A stretch of DNA of 64,000 bases from Paenibacillus xylanexedens (GTDB lineage: Bacteria > Bacillota > Bacilli > Paenibacillales > Paenibacillaceae), in the NCBI RefSeq assembly GCF_007680605.1, contig NZ_VEIO01000005.1, positions 186,001 through 250,000 on the forward strand, given 5' to 3'. This document shows, piece after piece, positions 18,885 through 28,485 of this stretch. Each line of letters opens with the position of its first letter. Within the stretch, counting starts at the first letter, position 1. Below the pieces are notes generated by a model. The model was given only the letters and a program-made list of their open reading frames with translations. It did no database searches and was not told where the DNA came from. A program made the position numbers and the translations under genes.

Positions 18885-18926
18885 AAGAAGCATGTTCGAG
18901 AGACGAATCTCTGACATGCTTCTTTT
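18885..18926 (+). terminator. Terminator of the arginine operon
   Basis: AGAAGCATGT / ACATGCTTCT with inner GAGAGA / TCTCT, then TTTT. The A-run on the other side makes it usable for the allantoinase gene arriving on the minus strand. Confidence 0.85.
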
Positions 18927-18948
18927 GTGTGCTTCCTATTATCTTAAA

Positions 18949-20304
18949 TTAAGGCTTCAGCCAGCTACCTTCGTTTATAGAAGGTAGCACCTTGCCATCC
19001 TGCACAACCACATGTCCGCGGACGATTGTACCTGCCAGACTCGACGGGAAAGTATGTCCGATATAGAGGCTCTGTTTATGCTTGGCATAATAGTTTTCTT
19101 CCGTCACGGTGAATGCTTCATTCAGATTTACGATAGCAAGGTCTGCGTCCATTCCGATGGCGATAATGCCCTTGCGATCTGCAAGTTCAAAACGTCTTGC
19201 CGGATTCAAAGCTGTCCAAGCAGCGACGTGCTCTAATGGAATGTTGTGGGCTAACGCAAGTTCGAGTGCAGAGAGCAGTGTGAATTGTCCACCACTGATT
19301 CCACCCCATGCCTGAAATAGATTATAATCTTTCGGATCTTTCATATCGTAAGGGCATGGTGAATGATCGGAAGACAGCATATCGAATTTACCTTCTGCCA
19401 GGAGGGAGATCAGTCGCTGCTGTTCATCCGCCTCACGCAGGGGAGGAGCACATTTGGCGATAGTCCCTTTTTCACGCAGACTATCGTGGTTGAAGAGCAG
19501 GTAATGTGCGCAAGTTTCTACCGTGACATTCATGCCGCGGGCTTTTGCCGCCTCGATTTTAGCCACGGCTGCTGCGGAACTGATATGAACAAAATGCAGG
19601 GCGCATCCTGTAATTTCGGAATAGTAGAGTGCACGTTCAACCGCCTCGACTTCGGCGAGGATTGGCCTTGTCTCCAGATAGTCATCGGCACTGACGAGTC
19701 CTGCCGCTTCCTTTTCAGCTTTCAGCCAGTTCGTTATTGCCGCGCTTTCCGAATGCAGAGCCAGAATTTTGCCGAGAGCGGCAATCTTTTTCATACCTGT
19801 CAGCAGTGTCATGTCGTCTACAGCTTCGAATTCTTTATTACCAGTGGTAGATAAGAAGGCTTTGAAGCCAATTACGCCAGATTCAGCTAACGGTTGCAGA
19901 TCATCTTCGTTACCAGGCACGAGTCCGCCCCAGAGGCCAAAATCAACGAGAGATTTTTCGTTACCGATGCGTGCCTTCTCCAGCAGTGCCTCTTCCGTGA
20001 CTGTCGAGGGGATTCCGTTTAGCGGCATATCGAAAAAGGTCGTGCATCCACCTGCTGCCATCATCGCTGATCCGGTAGTAAAGCCTTCCCAGTGCTCTCT
20101 TCCTGGTTCGCTGAAATGCACGTGCACATCAATCATGCCTGGGAGTATATGCTGTCCGGTGGCATTCCATTCGTGTGTTGCTTCGCCTTCAAGTGCGGAG
20201 GCAATCGCCGCAATCTTGCCATCCTTCACGCCGATATCGACTTGTGCAACACCTTCTGGCAACACCGCGCTCCCGTTACGTATGATCAGATCATAATGTT
20301 CCAT
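18949..20304 (-). CDS. pucH: Allantoinase
   Basis: 451 residues. I start at ATG 20304, six bases after GAGAGGG; the in-frame ATG at 20310 would touch the ribosome site. Amidohydrolase-fold metal motifs: HVHF (first two ligands), the lysine in GFKAF that is carboxylated, HFVHIS and SSDHSPC (final Asp). Length matches B. subtilis PucH (446). It opens the allantoin ring to allantoate. It follows the NCS1 permease by 65 bp on the same strand, a natural uptake-plus-first-step pair. Dihydropyrimidinases are related, but the context argues for allantoin. Confidence 0.93.
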   Translation of the reverse strand: MEHYDLIIRNGSAVLPEGVAQVDIGVKDGKIAAIASALEGEATHEWNATGQHILPGMIDVHVHFSEPGREHWEGFTTGSAMMAAGGCTTFFDMPLNGIPSTVTEEALLEKARIGNEKSLVDFGLWGGLVPGNEDDLQPLAESGVIGFKAFLSTTGNKEFEAVDDMTLLTGMKKIAALGKILALHSESAAITNWLKAEKEAAGLVSADDYLETRPILAEVEAVERALYYSEITGCALHFVHISSAAAVAKIEAAKARGMNVTVETCAHYLLFNHDSLREKGTIAKCAPPLREADEQQRLISLLAEGKFDMLSSDHSPCPYDMKDPKDYNLFQAWGGISGGQFTLLSALELALAHNIPLEHVAAWTALNPARRFELADRKGIIAIGMDADLAIVNLNEAFTVTEENYYAKHKQSLYIGHTFPSSLAGTIVRGHVVVQDGKVLPSINEGSWLKP

Positions 20305-20369
20305 ATTCATCCCTCTCTCTTTTTGGTGATGTTTAAATGGTTTGGCCCTTACAGTCAAGTCAGGCTCAT

Positions 20370-21764
20370 TTATTCGTAGATGGTACCTTTCTTGAACGAG
20401 GAACCCTTAAAGGCGAATTTGCTGAGTAGCAGATAGGATAGGCCTGCTGTAATGAAGCCGATAATCCAGCCGATGTCAACGAGCAGGAAGGCTGCTCCAG
20501 CTCCGATGAGCATAGCTATCAAGGCACTTGGGTTATATCCTTTAAATGAGCCGTTATCGAGATATAATTCTGCTGTATCAACCTTCTGTTTCCGCAAGAT
20601 GTAATATTCGACCAGCATAATCGATACGATAGGCCCCAGGAAAGCGGAATAGATTAGAATAAATGTATTCAAACCTTGAGCCGAGGAATCCTGTACGAGT
20701 ACCCACGGGAACGAACAGAGGGCGAGCAAGCCAGTGATGACAACAGATGCTTTGTATTTAAGCTTGGTAACAAGCGAGATGACGTAAGCGGGTGGTACGA
20801 TGTTAGCGACCATGTTAACAGCAACTGCACCAATGACAATGAAGGCTGAAACAAATACGGTGATGTATGGGTTGTCCACAATAACAGCAAATGCTTTGAC
20901 TGGATTAGAGATGCCTGTTGCTGCAGCCATCATTGCACCAATCGTCAGAACGAATCCATAAGCGATAACGATCGGGAAGAAGTAGAGCATACTACGCTTT
21001 TTGTCACTCATGCCGCTCTTCAGCTCACGAGAATAATCACCTGCACTTAGAAAGATGGCTGCATAGTTGCCGAGGAATACCATGATGAAAGCAAAGAATG
21101 GAAGTCCCCATGTGCCTTTGGCATTCACCCAATTTTCAGTAATAGCTGTGCTGTGGGAGTTAAGTAATAAGGTGAATACATAGACGAGTGCAAGCATAAT
21201 AACGACGGAGGCGAGGGTCTCCACCCACTTGATTGCGTGAAAGCCATAAAGTGACAGGACAATCTGAACGGCCTGTAGCAAGATAAAACAAACAGGAATG
21301 CTGTCTAAGCTGCCACCGCTTAATACTTTAACAATTTCATTCAAGGCCGTTGCTCCGACCCAGCTCTGGAAACCGTACCATACGATGGCAGGCACGCCAC
21401 GTAAAAATGAGGAGATGATCGATCCCTTGATGCCAAAAGACATGCGCAGTTGAACGACATATGGGATACCTGTTCGATAACCAAACCGGTCATTTATTGC
21501 AAAGATTACGGAAATGATCGCAATGGCAATCATCGCAGCGACAAACGTCTGGAAGACATTGAGTGTAGCGACACCTGCAACGATGAGGCTTGCTCCGAGC
21601 GTCATGTTACCGAGGTTCACGCCATCCCCGATCCACATGAACATGTAGGGTACTGATCCGATCGTTCTGTCGCTCTCCTGTTTCGGTTTCAAGGAGTCGT
21701 CGATACTGATTTCTTCGTGTAGCTGGGTCTGTTCCAGTACTTGTCCTGCCAAATTCGTTGACAT
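20370..21764 (-). CDS. pucI: Allantoin permease, NCS1 family
   Basis: 464 residues from the ATG at 21764 preceded by AAAGAGGAG; an upstream in-frame ATG at 21800 lacks a site. About twelve membrane segments. The N-terminal WIGDGVNLGNMTLGAS is the NCS1 (nucleobase-cation symporter 1) signature on helix 1. Allantoin is inferred as substrate because the next gene is allantoinase; cytosine and hydantoin carriers belong to the same family. Confidence 0.88.
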   Translation of the reverse strand: MSTNLAGQVLEQTQLHEEISIDDSLKPKQESDRTIGSVPYMFMWIGDGVNLGNMTLGASLIVAGVATLNVFQTFVAAMIAIAIISVIFAINDRFGYRTGIPYVVQLRMSFGIKGSIISSFLRGVPAIVWYGFQSWVGATALNEIVKVLSGGSLDSIPVCFILLQAVQIVLSLYGFHAIKWVETLASVVIMLALVYVFTLLLNSHSTAITENWVNAKGTWGLPFFAFIMVFLGNYAAIFLSAGDYSRELKSGMSDKKRSMLYFFPIVIAYGFVLTIGAMMAAATGISNPVKAFAVIVDNPYITVFVSAFIVIGAVAVNMVANIVPPAYVISLVTKLKYKASVVITGLLALCSFPWVLVQDSSAQGLNTFILIYSAFLGPIVSIMLVEYYILRKQKVDTAELYLDNGSFKGYNPSALIAMLIGAGAAFLLVDIGWIIGFITAGLSYLLLSKFAFKGSSFKKGTIYE

Positions 21765-22089
21765 ATCTGCCCCACTCCTCTTTGATATGGGATGCCGCAA
21801 GGCTGGTCGATCTCTGAATTAACGAGTCATTCCATCCATTCCTGTCTGCACACCACAGATGATATAAAACATGTAAGATAAAATAACTCAATAATGTTAT
21901 GTATCCTTACCTGCTCTTTGTATCTCTTATTTTATCATCTTGTATGTACAATTCATTGACAAAAACGTAGATTGTTATCGTAATTTCTGTTGAATTTGCA
22001 TGAAAAAATATGACGTTGTATGTTACATATGGGAGGAGTGGTGTGAAAATTGCATTTTTGTGTTCAAAAAAACCTTACATTGTTCGGGT
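21765..22089. other. Intergenic region upstream of the permease-allantoinase pair
   Basis: 325 bp, AT-rich. On the minus strand several TTGTCA- and TTGAGT-like -35 sequences occur, but none pairs cleanly with a -10 box, so I assign no promoter. A 16-codon open frame on the plus strand (22043-22093) has a good ribosome site but is unproven. Confidence 0.5.
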
Positions 22090-22947
22090 TTAGCTCTCTA
22101 CCGTATTATCTAGCTTCCTAAGCCCTTCAATCTGACAGCCAACGGAATCGCCTGGCTGAATGGTGACTGATCCCGGGGTGCCCGTCAAAATGACATCTCC
22201 CGGATGAAGTGTCATCACATTCGAAAGGAAAGAAATCAGGTACGCAGGTGAGAAGATCATGTGATCAACGGTATTGCGATGAGTAACCTCGCCATTGTGT
22301 ATCGTTTGAATCTCAAGTTCGTTCAGATTGTCGTATTCATCAGGTGTCGAGAGGGAAGAGCCAAGACTCAGGAACGTGTCAAAGCTTTTGGCACGTTGCA
22401 TGAACCGGGGGTTGCGGGCGTGAATTTCTTTGGCGGTCATGTCGAGTGATGTTGTGTAACCTGCTATGAAACTCATGGCTTGATCTTCGCGAATGGCTTT
22501 GCATGTTTGTCCGATGACAATTGCCAGTTCTGCCTCAGCAGTGACCTGTCCGGCCGAATCCGGTAGACGGATCGTTTCCCCGGAGCCAATCAGGGATGAA
22601 TCAGGTTTGAGAAAAATAACGGGTTCATCCTCGGGTGGGCGTCCCGATAGTTCGATGGCTTTGTCCCAGTAGTTCATGCCTACACCAATGATTTTCCCAG
22701 GGCGGCGATACAGCGCACGATAGGATACGTCACTGGCCGGCAGAGAAGGCAGTGACGTAAGTTGTTCGTGTTCATTGCTGTACCAGCTACGCAGTACGGT
22801 GAGTTGATTATTTTGTAGCAAAGTAAACAGATCTGTATCCCAGCTCGTGCCGAATTGCTCGTTCAGCCAAGCCAGTGGAGTAATGCCCCGATCCGTCCAA
22901 AAAGCAACTTGCTCCCGCCCCTTATCTTCAATCGTTACAAGTTTCAT
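22090..22947 (-). CDS. Fumarylacetoacetate-hydrolase-fold enzyme of the purine cluster
   Basis: 285 residues from ATG 22947, whose ATGA overlaps the amidase stop, so translation is probably coupled. A short N-terminal domain is followed by the FAH core from about residue 85 (GKIIGVGMNYWDK). Metal-ligand motifs are present: AEAELAIVIG (two Glu) and GYTTSLDMTAKE (Asp; many relatives read NDVSARD). FAH-fold enzymes cleave C-C bonds or act as hydratases, decarboxylases or lyases on oxo-acids. Ureidoglycolate lyase has been assigned to such proteins in some purine clusters, so that is one candidate; the real substrate is unknown. Confidence 0.8.
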   Translation of the reverse strand: MKLVTIEDKGREQVAFWTDRGITPLAWLNEQFGTSWDTDLFTLLQNNQLTVLRSWYSNEHEQLTSLPSLPASDVSYRALYRRPGKIIGVGMNYWDKAIELSGRPPEDEPVIFLKPDSSLIGSGETIRLPDSAGQVTAEAELAIVIGQTCKAIREDQAMSFIAGYTTSLDMTAKEIHARNPRFMQRAKSFDTFLSLGSSLSTPDEYDNLNELEIQTIHNGEVTHRNTVDHMIFSPAYLISFLSNVMTLHPGDVILTGTPGSVTIQPGDSVGCQIEGLRKLDNTVES

Positions 22948-24248
22948 CGGCACACTTCTTCCGCAAACTGTTTTGCTGTCCAATCTAATAACTTAAGATC
23001 CGTCTTCGTACCACCGATAAAAGATAGCCCTATGGGTAGTCCGTCAGGACGGAGAACAGGAACTGTAACCTGAGGCAGGCCGGAGAGCCCTGCGATACAG
23101 GAGAGTTGCATCGTTTTGGCGCGGTAAGCTTCTGCTTCAGGACCTTTCAATCCCAGAAGGGGAGCTGGGCCCGGTGCAGTTGGAATGGCTAGCAGACCAT
23201 CTTCCCCTAACAAGTTAACGAGGTTACGTTGCACACGAGCGCGCAGCTCCGCTTCGGCCTCGCTAGCAGATTTCTCAAGAGAGCAAGCCCATTCGAAGCG
23301 TTCTGCGATTCCTGGGCCAAATGTCGGACGTTCTTTTGTAAGCCAGTCGCTGTGTTCGTTCGCAATTTCCAGCCCTTGAAGGACACGGAATGCCGCTGAC
23401 CAGTCTGCCAAGCTCTCGGCAGGTTCGGTTAGGTTAATGGTTTGATAGCCTTCTGGTTGCCATTCCTCAATTTTGTGTAATGTTGAGAGCAAAAGCGAAC
23501 AATCCTCAGCTTCAGGTAGCTCCCATGCTTCTGTCGCTATGAAGAACTGAGTGAACGGTTTCATATTTAAGTCAGTTGCAATTTGTGATCCATTTTCCTT
23601 CAAAAGAAGCCTTTCTTTCATTAGCACGTTGCCTACGTTACGTAAAATAGTGATATCCTTGCTCATCCAGCCGACAGTATCGAAGCTATGTGCAAGAGGA
23701 ATGACCCCCTCTGCCGACACGGCACCATGCGTTGGGCGGAACCCGTACAGTCCGCAATACGAAGAGGGGATGCGTACGGACCCACCGGTATCGGTTCCAA
23801 TGGCGAAATTGGCGAGCCCCGCTGCTGCTGCCACGGCTGAACCACTTGATGAACCGCCTGGAATCCGATCCGAAGCGAGGGGATTGGTTGGCGTACCGTA
23901 ATGAGCATTTTCCCCATTCAGACTGTACATCAGTTCGTCCGTCTGTGTTGTGCCTTCTAGGTTTGCGCCATTCTCCAGCAGGGTAAGCAATGCAGGAGCA
24001 GTAGATGTGGCAGGCTCATGTGTGCGGAGCCAATCGGGATTGCCTGCTCCGCTTGTTTCTCCCTGAATATGGAAGACATCTTTGACTGCAAAGGTTAGTC
24101 CATTTAGTGGGCCAGACCGGGTAGCCGGAAGTTTGACTTCTACATTAACGTATGCCCCCCAGTGATTAGACCGGAGTGCATCTGTTGATTTTTTTGGACC
24201 TGTACTCATTGACCGTGTCTCTGTCTGTTCCTGATTAGAATGTTTCAT
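22944..24248 (-). CDS. Amidase-signature family hydrolase
   Basis: 434 residues, ATG after AAAGGGG. The Ser-Ser-Lys triad of the amidase signature family is visible: Lys in FAVKDVF, cis-Ser in GGSSSGSA, and nucleophile Ser in GTDTGGSVRIPSS. It starts three bases after the NCS2 permease stop and overlaps the FAH-type gene by four bases: a tight three-gene block. Candidates from the pathway are oxalurate (product of PucG), allophanate or another ureide. Oxalurate is my preferred guess because AtzE-type amidases accompany oxalurate use in Klebsiella hpx clusters. GatA is unlikely without gatC/gatB. Confidence 0.85.
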   Translation of the reverse strand: MKHSNQEQTETRSMSTGPKKSTDALRSNHWGAYVNVEVKLPATRSGPLNGLTFAVKDVFHIQGETSGAGNPDWLRTHEPATSTAPALLTLLENGANLEGTTQTDELMYSLNGENAHYGTPTNPLASDRIPGGSSSGSAVAAAAGLANFAIGTDTGGSVRIPSSYCGLYGFRPTHGAVSAEGVIPLAHSFDTVGWMSKDITILRNVGNVLMKERLLLKENGSQIATDLNMKPFTQFFIATEAWELPEAEDCSLLLSTLHKIEEWQPEGYQTINLTEPAESLADWSAAFRVLQGLEIANEHSDWLTKERPTFGPGIAERFEWACSLEKSASEAEAELRARVQRNLVNLLGEDGLLAIPTAPGPAPLLGLKGPEAEAYRAKTMQLSCIAGLSGLPQVTVPVLRPDGLPIGLSFIGGTKTDLKLLDWTAKQFAEEVCR

Positions 24249-24251
24249 TGG

Positions 24252-25589
24252 TTATTCCCCTTTCGTTCTTATACTAGGGCTTAGTGCACTCAGGGAGGGG
24301 CGGGAGTGGACTTGGTTCAACAACAAAGCCAGTAAAATGCCTACCAAAAGCCCGTTTCCGAGAAGTGGACGTAGCAATGGGGGTAATGTTGTAAAAATTT
24401 CCGAGGGTAATCCCATAACGATAATACCTATGAATAATGGCGCAGCCGTCCGGTAGAGGTTGGCTGCGTCCATATGAAGCTGTCCGAAATACTGGAGTGA
24501 AGAACCTAACAAGCGAAGGTACGTCACGAATAGTACAGCGCTTCCGATACTAAGCGGAAGTTGTGTCAATAAACCGGTGATAGCTGGAATCAGGCCGATG
24601 GTTGCAAACAGCAGACCCCCAATGACAAATGGAAGTCGTTTTCGCATACGGGTTTGTTGGAGAAAGCCGACAGAACTAACGTATGGAGCGTATGGAACAA
24701 GTCCAAGCAGACCTGAAATCACTGCAAGAATGCCGCTGATTGTAAAAGAACGTTTATACTGGCCGCTCGTCGCTTCGTGCTCATAAATAGCGTCGGTACC
24801 TTTCAAGGCGCCAAATGTGTTTGAAGTGTTGATTAAACCGGCAATCACGGCGATCGCGATTACGCCAGTGTTTAATCCACCCGCAGGTTCTCCGAGTGGA
24901 AACCAGCCTGCATCGAGTGTTCCGGAGTTGGATGTTCCCCCTGAGCTACCGAAGATAAATGCATGTAATGCCCAGCCGCCCAAAATACCAATCAGTAAAG
25001 CGTACTGTGCTATGGCTGACCGTGCTTTTATAGATAAGACAGAAACGAAAACAGCCACAGCTGCCGCCAGTAGAAAAACGGCAGGTTGGATTACGTTCGC
25101 TTTATCGGAAGAGCCGGATGAGATACCAAGCATACCTTCGAGAAAAATGATATTCAGTCGGCAGCCAAGTAAGAACATAAATACAGCCATGACTCCTGGC
25201 GTAAATAATTTCGACAAAGGCGTAGCGAGACCGCACAAGCCAATCAGAATTGTGATCACACCCGAGATCAGAATACCTACGGCGAGACTTCCCCCGAGTT
25301 CCGTCAAGGATATACCAAGGGAGGGGGCGGATGCGCTAAGGCTCAGAATGACACCCCACCATAACCCCGACTGTCCTTCCATGACGGATCTTTGATGTCC
25401 AAGCCATGCTTGTAAAGCACATGCGATTCCGGTGAGAATAAAAGAACACTGGATCAGAAATTGAATTCGTTCCTGAGGCAATGCAAATGCCGCCCCAACT
25501 GTAATAGGTATAACTACCGTATTGGTAAATAAAAAAAACAGCCATTGCAGCCCGCCCAGACCCGAGCGGAGCCAATTGATTTTAAGCAT
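24252..25589 (-). CDS. Purine/uracil permease, NCS2-like
   Basis: 445 residues, ATG after GGAAGGTGA. Twelve or more hydrophobic segments, with the early VVIPITVGAAFALP region typical of NCS2 (nucleobase-ascorbate) carriers and GTDAIYEHEATSG in the middle. The substrate is unclear: B. subtilis PucJ/PucK carry urate and YwdJ is a related orphan. Lying with an amidase and FAH enzyme, it may import a purine breakdown product. Own transcription unit start, since a terminator separates it from pucG. Confidence 0.8.
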   Translation of the reverse strand: MLKINWLRSGLGGLQWLFFLFTNTVVIPITVGAAFALPQERIQFLIQCSFILTGIACALQAWLGHQRSVMEGQSGLWWGVILSLSASAPSLGISLTELGGSLAVGILISGVITILIGLCGLATPLSKLFTPGVMAVFMFLLGCRLNIIFLEGMLGISSGSSDKANVIQPAVFLLAAAVAVFVSVLSIKARSAIAQYALLIGILGGWALHAFIFGSSGGTSNSGTLDAGWFPLGEPAGGLNTGVIAIAVIAGLINTSNTFGALKGTDAIYEHEATSGQYKRSFTISGILAVISGLLGLVPYAPYVSSVGFLQQTRMRKRLPFVIGGLLFATIGLIPAITGLLTQLPLSIGSAVLFVTYLRLLGSSLQYFGQLHMDAANLYRTAAPLFIGIIVMGLPSEIFTTLPPLLRPLLGNGLLVGILLALLLNQVHSRPSLSALSPSIRTKGE

Positions 25590-25686
25590 GTGTCACCTTC
25601 CGTGTGGATCTTCGTTGAAAATGTTTCCCATGCATTCAGGCAATCCGTGATGCAGTTGATATATCTTGAACGAAGTCTGAATTGTA

Positions 25687-25719
25687 CAAAAGGATTCCGG
25701 CAGTTCCCGGAATCCTTTC
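25687..25719 (-). terminator. Terminator of the pucF-pucG unit
   Basis: AAAGGATTCCGGG / CCGGAATCCTTTT read on the minus strand. It separates pucG from the NCS2 permease-amidase-FAH block, which therefore needs its own promoter between 25590 and 25687. Confidence 0.75.
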
Positions 25720-25806
25720 AATATTGAAAAATAGCCTTGATCCTAATTGGAAAACAGCCCTGTTTCTATGCGATATTATAATGCCTCAGAGCTTTACAAG
25801 GTAGCT

Positions 25807-27036
25807 TTATTCTGCGTGCTCGTAAACGTCGAGGGCCTCTTGAACCCCGCGTCCAATCACAATCGGAGCTTTATGACGAATTAACACAGCTTCCAGTGCG
25901 GATAGGACGAATAGTACGTTTTCTTTCCGACAACTGTAACCCATGGTACCGATTCTCCAAATCTGCCCATGTAACGGTCCGAATGAGCTGGCGATCTCAA
26001 TACCGAACTGGGTCAGAAGTGTAGTTCGTACAGACTCGCCATCAATGCCTGCAGGAATTTTTACACAGGTAACGACTGGAAGCTTCCATGCTTTATCGTT
26101 GAACAGCTCCAGACCCATGCCGCGTATACCTGCCATCAGTGCTTTTTCATGCAATCGATGACGTTCGAAGCGTGTTTCAAGTCCTTCCTCCAGCAGAATG
26201 CGCAATCCTTCACGCAGGGCGTAAAGCATAGACGTCGCCTCCGTATGATGGTTCAACCGGCGTGGCCCCCAGTAATCTTGTAGCTGGCTCAGATCAAAGT
26301 AGTTACTGCGGATGGGATGTGCAACATCACGGCGATCACTCTCAAGTGCAACACCGCGTTCTACCTTTTTTCGACTTGCCAGAATGCGTTCCACCCGCTC
26401 GTTGTATGTCACGGGAGCCATGCCAGAAGGGACGGATATGCACTTTTGGGTGCCGCCAATCACGGCATCGAGTTGCCATTCATCTACTTTGACGGGGGCG
26501 CCGCCGATGGAAGCAACAGCATCAACGACTGTTAATACACCAAGTTCCCGGCAAGCTGGACCGATCTGGTCCAGTGGCTGCATGCAACCTGTTGAAGTCT
26601 CGCCGTGTACGATGGCTAAAATTTTCGGCTGAACCCGTTTTACCTCATCAATTACTGCTTGTTGGTCGAATACTTCTCCCCATGGGCATTCCATGAGATG
26701 GAGTTCTGCGCCGTGGCGTTCGGCAATTTCAGTTAGCAAATGTCCGAAGCGTCCGAAGATAGGAACAAGCACTTTGTCCCCTGGCTCGATCAGGCTGCAC
26801 AGCACGGCTTCCAGACCGGAACGTGAAGTGCCATCAACCGGAAAGGCCCACTGGTTCGTCGTTTGGAATGTCTGCCGCAACATGTCCATCGTTTCGTTCA
26901 TCATTCGGGTGAATTCCGGATCGAACTGACCCAAAATGGGCGTTGCCATCGCTCTTAAAACTCTCGGGTCAACCTCGACCGGTCCTGGGGTCATAATAGT
27001 TCTCAAAGGTGCATGGATTTCCCGGTACTGTGTCAT
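25807..27036 (-). CDS. pucG: (S)-ureidoglycine-glyoxylate aminotransferase PucG
   Basis: 409 residues from ATG 27036 after AGGAGG; another in-frame ATG touches the pucF stop at 27069 but lacks a ribosome site. Fold-type I class V aminotransferase: TPGPVEVDPRVLRAM at the N-terminus, and the PLP lysine in GGTQKCISVPSGM. PucG transfers the amino group of ureidoglycine to glyoxylate, giving glycine and oxalurate. Length and order next to pucF fit B. subtilis. Related alanine/serine-glyoxylate aminotransferases are the alternative, made unlikely by the context. Confidence 0.92.
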   Translation of the reverse strand: MTQYREIHAPLRTIMTPGPVEVDPRVLRAMATPILGQFDPEFTRMMNETMDMLRQTFQTTNQWAFPVDGTSRSGLEAVLCSLIEPGDKVLVPIFGRFGHLLTEIAERHGAELHLMECPWGEVFDQQAVIDEVKRVQPKILAIVHGETSTGCMQPLDQIGPACRELGVLTVVDAVASIGGAPVKVDEWQLDAVIGGTQKCISVPSGMAPVTYNERVERILASRKKVERGVALESDRRDVAHPIRSNYFDLSQLQDYWGPRRLNHHTEATSMLYALREGLRILLEEGLETRFERHRLHEKALMAGIRGMGLELFNDKAWKLPVVTCVKIPAGIDGESVRTTLLTQFGIEIASSFGPLHGQIWRIGTMGYSCRKENVLFVLSALEAVLIRHKAPIVIGRGVQEALDVYEHAE

Positions 27037-27069
27037 CTCGTCATCGCCTCCTGATTTCTGGTTGTTCAT

Positions 27070-28314
27070 TCAGTATGCCAGCTTGTATAACAGGTCGATT
27101 AACAGGCGAACTCCGCGCTGTAAATCTTCCGTAGGGGTGAATTCAGCAGGGGAGTGGCTAATGCCGCCCTGGCTTGGTACGAATAATAATCCTGTTGGAC
27201 AATATGTGCCGAAAATCTGTGAGTCATGTCCTGCTCCGCTGGTCATTCTTTTGTACGAAACACCTTCGCTTTCTAAAATCTCCTCGGCTGTCTGGTTTAA
27301 CGTGCAATCCATCGCAACGGGAGGTTCATCCATCCACTTATGGCAAGCGACCGTTGTTCCGTGTTCAGAGGCGACAATCTCGAATTCACTGAAGCATGCC
27401 TCGCAAAATTGCTCAATGATCTTCGCATCACTGTGACGAACATCCAGGCTAAAGGTAACTTCTCGTGCAATGACATTGCCTACATTCGGTTTAACTTCCA
27501 TACGTCCAACGGTGGCAACAAGTCCGGATTCATGGGCTTTGGCCCGATGCATCAATATTCGGATCAGCTCGGCTGAGGTGAACATCGCATCATGACGCCA
27601 CTGCATAGGTGTTGTTCCGGCATGATTGCTTTCGCCGTATACCGTAATGTTATAGCGTCGTTGTCCCACGATGTGACTGACGATGCCGATCGATTTCTTT
27701 TCGCGTTCAAGGACTTGGCCTTGTTCGATGTGCAGTTCAATAAAACATTCCAGGTCTTTGCGTGTTGGCTGTGCGTGAAGCCCGAGTCCGAATCCTGCCT
27801 CGTGCATCGCCTGTTCGAAGGGGATTCCGTTTACATCGTTGATTTGGTGAACGGCCTCGCGTTCTTTAACCCCCGTTATGTTGCCTGAGCCCCAATAAGT
27901 CATTGGAAAACGACTACCTTCTTCTTCGCACAACGATACCACTTCGATAGGTTTGAGTGGCTGACCATAATGTGTGAGCAAATGTTCCACAGCAATGAGT
28001 GCTGCAATGATCCCATAGGCTCCGTCATATTTGCCGCCGCCGATCACAGTGTCGACATGAGATCCGGTTAACACTACGTTTGCTTCAGGATCACGTCCGG
28101 AAAGCCGACCAAACAAATTGCCGACATCGTCATAGCGTGCAGATAAACCAAGTTGTTCTATCTTAGCTTGAATCGCCTTCTGAGCTGCGCTCCAAGCCGG
28201 GTCATAGAGCAAACGGGTTACGCCGCCGTTACTGTCTTTTCCGTACGAAGCCAGCCATTCGACCATCTCTTCGATCTGCTTAGACAAGGCAGATGGTTTT
28301 GGTTGTTCAATCAT
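27070..28314 (-). CDS. pucF: Allantoate amidohydrolase
   Basis: 414 residues from ATG 28314; GGGGGA lies about eleven bases upstream, and TTG 28317 is a close alternative. M20/M28-type metallohydrolase: GSHVDTV and GGKYDGAYG carry His and Asp ligands, EEEGSRF the bridging Glu, and HIEQG and GHDSQ the rest. GESNHAGTTPM lies in the dimer lid domain. It hydrolyses allantoate to ureidoglycine, ammonia and CO2, feeding PucG. Beta-ureidopropionase and carbamoylases are relatives; cluster and length favour allantoate. Confidence 0.92.
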   Translation of the reverse strand: MIEQPKPSALSKQIEEMVEWLASYGKDSNGGVTRLLYDPAWSAAQKAIQAKIEQLGLSARYDDVGNLFGRLSGRDPEANVVLTGSHVDTVIGGGKYDGAYGIIAALIAVEHLLTHYGQPLKPIEVVSLCEEEGSRFPMTYWGSGNITGVKEREAVHQINDVNGIPFEQAMHEAGFGLGLHAQPTRKDLECFIELHIEQGQVLEREKKSIGIVSHIVGQRRYNITVYGESNHAGTTPMQWRHDAMFTSAELIRILMHRAKAHESGLVATVGRMEVKPNVGNVIAREVTFSLDVRHSDAKIIEQFCEACFSEFEIVASEHGTTVACHKWMDEPPVAMDCTLNQTAEEILESEGVSYKRMTSGAGHDSQIFGTYCPTGLLFVPSQGGISHSPAEFTPTEDLQRGVRLLIDLLYKLAY

Positions 28315-28375
28315 CAAATGCAGTATCCCCCATTCCGGCAACGCTAGCTTTCCGACCGATGTTAGATTAATTAAC

Positions 28376-28404
28376 TTGGCATTGCGTTTAATTCATCGTA
28401 AAAT
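28376..28404 (+). promoter_or_regulatory. Promoter of pucR
   Basis: TTGGCA (28376-28381), 17-nt spacer, TAAAAT (28399-28404). It lies in the 171-bp divergent region shared with pucF; I could not find a good copy of the known B. subtilis PucR box there. Confidence 0.5.
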
Positions 28405-28485
28405 AAAAAAAGTTAAAAATCATTCACGAAAATGTAGAAGAATAGCCGAATTCGTTGTGCATGTTAACCATAGGGGTGGAGAAGG

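Noticed and set aside
22060..22110. Terminator of the FAH-type gene on the minus strand
   Set aside because: A T-run is present, but the stem AAACC / GGTTT is too weak to call.
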